Shown: piece by piece, positions 1 to 5,328 of the stretch
How the letters are laid out: the number at the start of each line of letters is the position of its first letter
How positions within the stretch are numbered: the stretch's first letter is position 1
Source of the DNA: Draconibacterium orientale
Lineage (GTDB): Bacteria > Bacteroidota > Bacteroidia > Bacteroidales > UBA12170
Assembly (NCBI GenBank): GCA_020718315.1
Contig: DYSK01000125.1
Span: 1 to 5,328, forward strand
Direction of reading: 5' to 3'
DNA: 5,328 nt
Notes under the pieces: model-generated
Seen by the model: only the letters and a program-made list of their open reading frames with translations
The model's database searches: none
What the model was told of the DNA's origin: nothing
Translations under genes and position numbers: made by a program

Positions 1-639
1 TTTGAGCTCATCAACCTCGACATAGTCGAATTTTATATGCCTAATATTGCTGTTTGGGGGCTGGCGGCTTTGCCCGTTATAGGGGCTTATCTTGTTCAAA
101 CAAATCCTCAATTGGTAAAAAATGTTTCGCCTGTCGTGGCAAAAGTGTTTACGCCATTGGTTTTGGTAATGTTGATTGTGTACCTAATCGCCATTATTTA
201 CACCGGAAAAGACCCTTATAACGACCGGGAATTTCTGCTCATTTTTAATATACTTTTAATTGGAGTGATGGCAATTATCTTTTTTTCCATTGCGGAAAAT
301 ACAAATGCAGAAAACGTAAAACATACAGGAAATAGAATAAGTACTTTGCTTTTGTTTTTGCTTTCTATTGTCACAATTATTATTAATGCGATCGCATTAT
401 CAGCCATTATTTTTAGAATTTCGGAATGGGGAATTACACCTAACAGACTCGCTGTTTTGGGCGGTAATGTGCTTATTTTAATCAATTTGATGATGGTAAC
501 TCATCGGCTATTCAAAGCATTAAAAAGTTCGGATAAATTAATGAGTGTGGAAAACAGTATTGCCTCTTTTTTGCCAATCTACAGTGTATGGACCATAGTG
601 GTTACATTTCTTTTTCCGGTTCTATTCAATTTTAATTAA
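1..639 (+). CDS. DUF4153-like polytopic membrane protein, 3' part only
   Basis: The reading frame is open from the first base, so this is the C-terminal 212 residues of a longer protein. The ATG at 37 is probably internal, because the residues before it (FELINLDIVEFY) read as continuous coding sequence. About six hydrophobic, membrane-spanning segments are visible. Counting from the ATG at 37 they lie near residues 4-20, 38-56, 66-85, 102-126, 138-154 and 176-197. Between segments 4 and 5 is RISEWGITPNRLAVLGGN. That wording, with the preceding DPYNDREFLL stretch and the closing IYSVWTIVVTFLFP, matches what I recall of DUF4153-family inner-membrane proteins of Bacteroidota. The family has no established biochemical function. 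The product should sit in the cytoplasmic membrane. The gene ends 128 bp before the convergent radical SAM gene. The family call rests on remembered motif wording, not on a search. Confidence 0.75.
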   Translation, partial: FELINLDIVEFYMPNIAVWGLAALPVIGAYLVQTNPQLVKNVSPVVAKVFTPLVLVMLIVYLIAIIYTGKDPYNDREFLLIFNILLIGVMAIIFFSIAENTNAENVKHTGNRISTLLLFLLSIVTIIINAIALSAIIFRISEWGITPNRLAVLGGNVLILINLMMVTHRLFKALKSSDKLMSVENSIASFLPIYSVWTIVVTFLFPVLFNFN

Positions 640-767
640 AAAGATCGATCATCATAAAATGAGATGCGTAATCTAACTTAGCCGACTGCGAATGGCGAAT
701 TATTAAGGCAAATTTTGTTTTACAAATTTAAAATCCAGTTCATTCTACCTTCTGTTTTTCGTATCTG
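640..767. other. Convergent intergenic spacer, no gene
   Basis: This 128-bp AT-rich spacer separates the stop codons of the membrane protein and the radical SAM gene. I see no open frame of note. It holds a self-complementary GATCGATC (643-650), a short direct repeat CGAAT-GG-CGAAT (689-700), and a weak AT-only stem with one bulge (710-717 against 723-729). The weak stem has no T-run after it on either strand, so I do not call a terminator, although transcripts from both sides must end near here. Confidence 0.5.
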
Positions 768-1826
768 TCACTCTGAACAATTTCTGCAAATTTCTATTTG
801 CGATCTGTCTTTCAATATTTGCTGTCGAAAAGCCTTGTATTCTTCGTTTGTTTTGATGGTTTTAAAATCAGTCGAAATCAGATTTCCAAACTGATGTTTC
901 GCGTTTTTATCAAAACAACACGGAACCAGATCGCCATCCCAAGTAATAACGCTGCTTTGCCACATGCGCAAACAGCGGTTTTTCAGTCGGTTCTTAATTT
1001 TATATTGGCCACTTTCTGTTTTTTCGTAGCGAGAAAAAGGCGATAGGGAAGTCATCATCTCTTTGCCTTTTTCAAATTCGTAAAACTGTGCAGTTTTAAG
1101 TTCTACTTTGTCTACACCTAATTCTTTTTTGAGTCGTTTTACTTCTTTAATTTGATGCTCGTTGCTTTTAAAAACAAGGAATTGAATAATAAGATAGGGA
1201 TGATTCACTTTTGCATTTTTTTTTGCTTCCACCAAATTCCGGATTCCGTCCATCACCTTGTCAAAATTACCGCCAATGCGGTATTTTTTATAAGTCTCGG
1301 CATCCATTCCATCCAACGAAATAATCAGTTGATCCAAGCCGGATTCTGCCGTTTTTCGAGCGAGTGTTTTGCTTAAATAATGCCCGTTTGTAGAAGTTGT
1401 GGTAAAGATATTTTTCTTTTTCGCATAACGAACAAATTCAAAAAAATGAGGATTTAAGTATGGCTCGCCTTGAAAGTACAAAATAAGCCAAATCAGATAT
1501 TTGTATTGCTTATCAATGATTGTTTTAAAATTTTCAAAACTCATTGTTCCGGTGGGCCTGCTAAATTTTTTTAAGCCCGATGGACATTCAGGACAGCTTA
1601 AATTGCAGGATGTAGTAGGCTCAACTGAAATGCTCCAGGGCATTCCCCAATGAATTGCTTTTCCCCTTAGGTAAGAGAGGTAAAAACTGCTGTACAAAAG
1701 AAATAGATTGGTCAATTTAGAAAAACTGAAAACCTGAAAAAGGCGAAAAAGACGAAAAATAGTGGAAGCTGTCAAGATGAAGTTATTTTGTGGGTCTATT
1801 TTACGGCTTAAAGATAAAAAAATCAT
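768..1826 (-). CDS. Radical SAM protein with C-terminal SPASM/twitch-type cysteines
   Basis: This 352-residue protein belongs to the radical SAM superfamily, which uses a 4Fe-4S cluster to cleave S-adenosylmethionine and start radical chemistry. The cluster motif CNLSCPEC gives C74, C78 and C81, in the context EPTTSCNLSCPECPSG. Other barrel signatures are QGEP (119-122, in place of the usual GGEP), TTSTNGHYL (143-151) and LIISLDGMDAETYKKY (167-182). The C-terminus has C285, then WDGDLVPCC (296-304) and CRNC (347-350), a reduced SPASM/twitch pattern that would hold one auxiliary Fe-S cluster. Residues 15-54 are rich in Phe and Leu and could be an amphipathic, membrane-touching segment. SPASM proteins often modify peptides or act in cofactor and envelope chemistry, but nothing nearby names a substrate and no precursor peptide is visible. 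The ATG at 1826 is the only upstream Met, but TTG codons at 1775 or 1715 could be the true start, since 1826 leaves almost no room for a promoter. No Shine-Dalgarno sequence is seen. Confidence 0.88.
   Translation of the reverse strand: MIFLSLSRKIDPQNNFILTASTIFRLFRLFQVFSFSKLTNLFLLYSSFYLSYLRGKAIHWGMPWSISVEPTTSCNLSCPECPSGLKKFSRPTGTMSFENFKTIIDKQYKYLIWLILYFQGEPYLNPHFFEFVRYAKKKNIFTTTSTNGHYLSKTLARKTAESGLDQLIISLDGMDAETYKKYRIGGNFDKVMDGIRNLVEAKKNAKVNHPYLIIQFLVFKSNEHQIKEVKRLKKELGVDKVELKTAQFYEFEKGKEMMTSLSPFSRYEKTESGQYKIKNRLKNRCLRMWQSSVITWDGDLVPCCFDKNAKHQFGNLISTDFKTIKTNEEYKAFRQQILKDRSQIEICRNCSE
1720..1762. repeat. Five short A-tract repeats, GAAAA(A) every 8-9 bp
   Basis: On the + strand five units start with GAAAA or GAAAAA: at 1720, 1728, 1736, 1745 and 1754, a spacing of 8, 8, 9 and 9 bp. 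The run lies inside the 5' part of the radical SAM gene, where the opposite strand reads as a Phe-rich series (FRLFRLFQVFSFS). It is about 90-130 bp upstream of the ligA start. Regular A-tracts can bend DNA and can act like UP elements. A regulatory role is inference, because the repeat may simply reflect the codons for Phe, Arg and Leu in an AT-rich gene. Confidence 0.5.
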
Positions 1827-1852
1827 TAAAATTGTAGATTATTATTTTGAGC

Positions 1853-3904
1853 ATGAAAGAAGAGCAAGCAAAGAGCAGAATTGATGCGTTAAGTGTGGAA
1901 ATTGACCGACACAATCGCTTGTATTATGATCAATCCAATGCACTCATTTCCGATTTCGATTTTGATATGCTTTTGGAAGAATTGATGCGTTTGGAAAAGG
2001 AATACCCACAATTTAAGCATGTCGATTCTCCAACACAAAGAGTTGGCGGAAGTATTTCGAAATCTTTTGAGCAATATACGCATAAAAATCCGATGCTTTC
2101 GCTCGGAAATACCTATTCCGAAAGCGAATTGCGCGAATTTGATCAACGTGTAAAGAAATTTGCCAACATTGAAGAAGTGGAGTACGTGTGTGAGTTAAAA
2201 TACGATGGTGTTGCAATTAGTTTGATTTATGAGCATGGATTGTTGACCAAAGCCGTAACGCGTGGCGATGGTGTAAGAGGCGATATCGTAACCAATAATA
2301 TCAAAACCATTCGCTCCATTCCTTTAAAACTTCAAGGCAATGATTTTCCAAAAGAGTTGGAATTGCGAGGCGAGATATTGATTCCCAGAGATGCCTTTTT
2401 GAAATTGAATGCTGAACGCGAAGAACTAGGCGAAGCTCCATTTGCCAATCCGCGAAATGCGGCTTCCGGAAGCATTAAAATGCAAGATTCGGCTGCTGTT
2501 GCCAAGCGACCTTTGGAATGTTTTTTATATTATGTGATTGCAGAAGAAAAAAACTTTGATTCACATTATCAGAGTTTGGAATTTGCCAAGAATCTCGGAT
2601 TTCAGATTCCTACTACCATGGCACGCTATTCTTCTATTGAAGGCGTTTTTAGCTTTATCAAGGATTGGGCCGATGCCAAAGATCAACTCAATTTTGAGAT
2701 TGATGGCGTAGTGATCAAAGTGAACGATTTCAATTTGCAAAAAATATTAGGGTTTACAGCCAAATCGCCCCGTTGGGCAATTTCTTATAAGTTTAAAGCC
2801 GAACGGGTGCAAACGCGCTTGCTTTCGGTCGATTTTCAGGTTGGACGAACGGGAGCAATTACTCCCGTAGCAAATCTAGAAGCAGTTCAATTGGCCGGAA
2901 CCATTGTGAAACGGGCTTCATTGCACAATGCCGACATCATTGAGCAATTGGATATTCGGTTGAACGATTTGGTTTTTGTTGAAAAAGGAGGAGAGATAAT
3001 CCCTAAAATTGTTGGCGTAAATAAGCAGGCCAGAACGGCCGAAAGTAGCGTTTTTAAATATGCCGAATCCTGCCCTGAATGTGGAACAAAACTCGTTCGG
3101 CATGAAAGCGAAGCCAACCATTATTGTCCGAACGAATTGCATTGTCCGCCTCAAATTAAAGGACGAATAGAGCATTTTATTTCGCGCAAAGCGATGAACA
3201 TCGACAACTTAGGGGAAGGAAAGGTAGAAATGCTTTTCGATGCTGGATTGATTCGTCATTTATCTGATCTTTTTTTTATCAAAGCAGAAGCTATACTTGG
3301 AATTGAAAAGAGATTTGTTTCAGAGGATGGATTTCAAACAAAAACCATGAGCCTGCGCGAAAAATCGGTCGAAAATATTTTAAACGGCATCGAGAAATCA
3401 AAGCAAATGCCTTTTCCAAAAGTTTTGTATGCGCTTGGCATTCGCTATGTTGGAGAAACCACGGCTAAAAAATTGGCAACTCATTTCCGAAGCATGGAAA
3501 ATTTAAAAAATGCTGATTTCGAAGAGTTAATTTCGGTGGAGGAAGTGGGAGAGAAGATTGCCCAAAGTGTATTAGATTATTTTTCTAAAGGCGAGCAAAT
3601 ATTGGAACTTGAGAAACTGAAAGCCGCTGGTTTACAGTTTGAAATCGAAGAAAACAACGTGAGCATTTCAACAATACTAAGTGGAAAATCGTTTGTTGTG
3701 AGTGGTGTTTTTACTCGTTTTTCGCGCGAAGAAATCAAACAATTGATCGAAGCGAACGGAGGAAAAAATGCAAGCTCCATTTCGGCTAAAACCGATTATG
3801 TATTGGCAGGCGAAAATATGGGCCCGGCAAAACTGAAAAAAGCAGAATCATTAAAAATCCCCATTCTTTCGGAATATGATTTTATTCGAATGATCGAAGA
3901 TTAG
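1853..3904 (+). CDS. ligA: NAD+-dependent DNA ligase LigA
   Basis: This is a complete LigA of 683 residues, close to the usual length (E. coli has 671). It seals nicks in duplex DNA during replication and repair, using NAD+ to adenylate a lysine. Domains in order are Ia (about 1-66), nucleotidyltransferase (67-315), OB fold (316-400), Cys4 zinc finger (405-432), helix-hairpin-helix region (435-590) and BRCT (606-683). The catalytic motif KYDG puts the lysine at K116. Other nucleotide-site motifs are ELRGE (E174), NPRNAASGS (R201), IDGVVIKV (K289) and the lysine of SYKFKAER (K313). Zinc ligands are C407, C410, C425 and C431. The NMN-binding Ia motif reads YY...ISDFDFD, with Phe37 where E. coli has Tyr35, which I recall as normal in Bacteroidota. 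I chose the ATG at 1853. A TTG two codons earlier (1847) is in frame but adds only Met-Ser. The gene is divergent from the radical SAM gene by 26 bp, and its stop overlaps the kinase stop. All key residues are present, so it should be active. Confidence 0.98.
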   Translation: MKEEQAKSRIDALSVEIDRHNRLYYDQSNALISDFDFDMLLEELMRLEKEYPQFKHVDSPTQRVGGSISKSFEQYTHKNPMLSLGNTYSESELREFDQRVKKFANIEEVEYVCELKYDGVAISLIYEHGLLTKAVTRGDGVRGDIVTNNIKTIRSIPLKLQGNDFPKELELRGEILIPRDAFLKLNAEREELGEAPFANPRNAASGSIKMQDSAAVAKRPLECFLYYVIAEEKNFDSHYQSLEFAKNLGFQIPTTMARYSSIEGVFSFIKDWADAKDQLNFEIDGVVIKVNDFNLQKILGFTAKSPRWAISYKFKAERVQTRLLSVDFQVGRTGAITPVANLEAVQLAGTIVKRASLHNADIIEQLDIRLNDLVFVEKGGEIIPKIVGVNKQARTAESSVFKYAESCPECGTKLVRHESEANHYCPNELHCPPQIKGRIEHFISRKAMNIDNLGEGKVEMLFDAGLIRHLSDLFFIKAEAILGIEKRFVSEDGFQTKTMSLREKSVENILNGIEKSKQMPFPKVLYALGIRYVGETTAKKLATHFRSMENLKNADFEELISVEEVGEKIAQSVLDYFSKGEQILELEKLKAAGLQFEIEENNVSISTILSGKSFVVSGVFTRFSREEIKQLIEANGGKNASSISAKTDYVLAGENMGPAKLKKAESLKIPILSEYDFIRMIED

Positions 3905-5103
3905 ATGTTGAGTGGCAGTTTTACCTGAAAATGGCTGCCTTTTCCTGGAGCACTTTCAACCGTTATTTCGCCCCCAAGCAAATTTATTGAATTGGACAAT
4001 ATCGAAAGTCCCATCCCGGTTCCTTCGATATTCGTTACATTTTTTGCCCGGTAAAAAGAATCAAAGATCATCGAAACGGTTTCTTCGTTCATGCCCATTC
4101 CTTGGTCAATCACATGTATCTCGATATGGGTTCCGTTTCGAAGTATATTTAAACGCACCCTAGTTTCTTTGTCGGAATATTTAAATGCATTCGACAAGAG
4201 ATTATTCAATATATGACCAAGCAATTTTTTGTCGAGTTTGATAGTTCCTAAATTTTCGGAAATGTTTGGAACAAATTGGTGCAATTTCCCTATTCCTATT
4301 TCAATTTTAAAGATCAAATCTTTAAAATAAGAATCTAAATCAACCGATTCAAGATGAACCTGGTATTTTCCGGAATCAAATTTTTCGACCAACAAAACAT
4401 CATTCAGCAACTCAATCAATTCGGCTACGCTGTGCTTGATCAGATTGGTATGGCGGAATACTTTTTCTTGCGGTTGGTTGTTTTTTATAAGCCGTTCCAT
4501 GAGTTCGGCCGAACTATGTATGGTTGTCATGGGCGTGCGAAATTCGTGAGAAATGGTGGTAACAATACGCGATTTAAATTCATTGACCTCTTTTTCTCTT
4601 TTTAAAGCCGTTTCCAATTGCTCGTTTTTATTCTTAAGTTCAATGGTTCGTTCGTCCACTTTCGCTTCCAGTTCGCTGTTCAGTTTCTGAAGCTCCGCTT
4701 GTTTTTCTTTGAGTTGTAAATCCAACAAATGTCTTGCCCAGCCCATTTCTATTACGGTGCGAATCAACTCTTTGCTTATGGGTTTTAAAACATAGCCAAA
4801 AGGAGATGTTTTTAAAGCGCGAGCAAAAACACTGTCTTCGGCATTGGCAGTAACATAAATGATTGGAATGCCAAAGCGGTCGGAAATAATCTGAGCCGCT
4901 CCAATTCCGTCTTGCTTGCCCGGCATATCAATATCCATCAAAATCAAATCCGGTTTTAGTTCTTCTGCCCACACGATACAATCGTCTGTATTGGTGGCCA
5001 AGCCTTTTAATGTATAACCCAGTTTTTTTATGGTAATCGACATCATTTTTCCTGAAAGCACATCGTCTTCAGCTATAAGAATTGAAATAGGAGTCTCTTG
5101 CAT
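3901..5103 (-). CDS. Soluble receiver-histidine kinase (REC - coiled coil - HisKA - HATPase)
   Basis: This 400-residue two-component signalling protein has an unusual order, with the receiver first. The receiver (about 6-120) has acidic residues E12, D13 and D14, phospho-acceptor D57 (LILMDIDMP), T85 and K107 (YVLKP). A long charged helix, about 125-178, is a likely coiled coil joining it to the kinase. The HisKA H-box SHEFRTP puts the phospho-accepting histidine at H186. The HATPase domain shows the N-box (NLLSNAFKYS, N305), G1 box (DQGMGM, 333-338), F-box (IFDSFYRA) and G2 box (GTGMGL, 361-366). All catalytic residues are present. There is no signal peptide, membrane segment or PAS/GAF sensor, so it should act in the cytosol. 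By inference its input is phosphorylation of its own receiver, or a partner protein. No partner regulator or output domain is encoded here. The ATG at 5103 is the first Met after an in-frame upstream TAA and gives a complete receiver. No Shine-Dalgarno sequence is seen. The stop shares TTAG with the ligA stop. Confidence 0.95.
   Translation of the reverse strand: MQETPISILIAEDDVLSGKMMSITIKKLGYTLKGLATNTDDCIVWAEELKPDLILMDIDMPGKQDGIGAAQIISDRFGIPIIYVTANAEDSVFARALKTSPFGYVLKPISKELIRTVIEMGWARHLLDLQLKEKQAELQKLNSELEAKVDERTIELKNKNEQLETALKREKEVNEFKSRIVTTISHEFRTPMTTIHSSAELMERLIKNNQPQEKVFRHTNLIKHSVAELIELLNDVLLVEKFDSGKYQVHLESVDLDSYFKDLIFKIEIGIGKLHQFVPNISENLGTIKLDKKLLGHILNNLLSNAFKYSDKETRVRLNILRNGTHIEIHVIDQGMGMNEETVSMIFDSFYRAKNVTNIEGTGMGLSILSNSINLLGGEITVESAPGKGSHFQVKLPLNI
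3914..3943 (+). terminator. Probable intrinsic terminator of ligA, inside the kinase coding region
   Basis: Ten bases after the ligA stop, GGCAG-TTTT (3914-3922) faces AAAA (3928-3931) and CTGCC (3935-3939). The loop is ACCTG, and TGG is bulged on the 3' side. The stem is followed directly by TTTT (3940-3943) and then CC. This fits a rho-independent terminator for + strand transcription, though the bulge and short T-run make it imperfect. It overlaps the codons for the last residues of the convergent kinase. On the - strand no T-run follows the stem, so it should not stop kinase transcripts. Confidence 0.5.
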
Positions 5104-5168
5104 TTGATCTGAAATTTGGATTCTTTCTGTTTTTTAAAATGGCTGATTTACAGCTACTTTTCAATAAA

Positions 5169-5176
5169 CAAATGTA
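5169..5176 (-). promoter_or_regulatory. Candidate -7 box for the histidine kinase gene
   Basis: Read on the - strand this is TACATTTG, an exact match to the Bacteroidota -7 consensus TAnnTTTG. It lies about 65 bp upstream of the kinase start at 5103, a reasonable leader length. No TTG (-33 element) sits at the usual spacing of about 17-20 bp. The nearest is at 5212-5214, which is 35 bp away. An 8-bp degenerate motif can occur by chance in AT-rich DNA, so this is tentative. Confidence 0.4.
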
Positions 5177-5201
5177 GCAATTTATGCTTTTCTTTCTTTT
5201 T

Positions 5202-5214
5202 TTGTTATTAACAA
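5202..5214. promoter_or_regulatory. 13-bp perfect palindrome, possible operator
   Basis: TTGTTA-T-TAACAA is a perfect inverted repeat with one central base. It lies about 100 bp upstream of the kinase start and about 26 bp upstream of the candidate -7 box, so its centre would be near -43 from a transcription start placed just past that box. That is where activators commonly bind. No regulator family is recognised from the half-site, and chance occurrence in AT-rich DNA cannot be excluded. Confidence 0.35.
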
Positions 5215-5328
5215 TTGCGAACATAAAACAGTTATAATAATGGTTATCAATAAGATAAACATGTCTTATGTTAAAAACTCTGTTAATAGTTTATAAATAA
5301 ATCCAATCCTAACCAAATTCATAGCCTT

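Larger units (their letters stand above)
5104..5328. other. AT-rich upstream region of the kinase gene
   Basis: This 225-bp region runs to the right edge and contains no supported complete gene. Besides the -7 box and 13-bp palindrome, it has ATAAGA (5250-5255) facing TCTTAT (5264-5269), and AACATAA (5220-5226) facing TTATGTT (5266-5272). A small stem GCTG-ATTTA-CAGC (5142-5154) would fall in the kinase leader. On the - strand a frame of 20 codons is open from the right edge to a TAA at 5266-5268. It could be the tail of an upstream gene, but it is too short to call. Confidence 0.45.

Noticed and set aside
710..734. AT-rich stem in the membrane protein/radical SAM spacer as a bidirectional terminator
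   Set aside because: The stem has only A-T pairs apart from one G-C, contains a bulge, and is not followed by a T-run on either strand.
798..1376. + strand open frames of 74-82 codons opposite the radical SAM gene
   Set aside because: They are antisense to a protein with clear family motifs and show no recognisable domain.
1847..1852. TTG at 1847 as the ligA start
   Set aside because: It adds only two residues before an ATG that already gives a full Ia domain. ATG is the more likely start, though TTG cannot be excluded.
1958..1972. Phe in place of the NMN-contacting Tyr of LigA Ia as a damaged active site
   Set aside because: The same substitution is present in Bacteroides LigA as I recall it, and every other catalytic and NAD-binding residue is intact.
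5142..5154. GCTG-ATTTA-CAGC stem in the kinase leader as a riboswitch or attenuator
   Set aside because: A 4-bp stem is too weak, and no conserved riboswitch features surround it.
1..5328. A mobile element, CRISPR array, toxin-antitoxin or defence system
   Set aside because: No transposase, integrase, terminal repeats, spaced direct repeats, or small gene pairs are seen. The four genes are housekeeping, signalling or orphan enzymes with ordinary composition.

Overview
This is an AT-rich bacterial window that looks like Bacteroidota. The case rests on the protein families (a DUF4153-type membrane protein, a SPASM-type radical SAM enzyme and a REC-first histidine kinase with Bacteroidota-style wording), on the Phe-for-Tyr change in the LigA Ia domain that I recall from Bacteroides LigA, and on the lack of Shine-Dalgarno sequences before the starts. 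The genus cannot be fixed from this sequence.

Layout, left to right: (1) the 3' end of a polytopic membrane protein on the + strand, entering from the left edge and ending at 639; (2) a 128-bp convergent spacer; (3) a radical SAM/SPASM-type enzyme on the - strand (768-1826); (4) a complete NAD+-dependent DNA ligase, ligA, on the + strand, divergent from the radical SAM gene with about 26 bp between start codons (1853-3904); (5) a soluble receiver-histidine kinase on the - strand (3901-5103), convergent with ligA and overlapping it by 4 bp through a shared TTAG; (6) 225 bp of very AT-rich upstream DNA with a Bacteroidota-type -7 box, a 13-bp palindrome and weaker inverted repeats.

The four genes alternate in strand (+ - + -), so none forms an operon with another here, and nothing indicates a shared pathway. 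ligA is a housekeeping replication and repair gene. The kinase is a cytosolic signalling protein with no partner gene in view. The radical SAM enzyme and the membrane protein have no assigned substrate. The notable property is compactness: the ligA/radical SAM promoters and the ligA terminator appear to lie inside neighbouring coding sequence. I see no mobile element, CRISPR array, RNA gene or defence system, and no convincing new multi-gene system.
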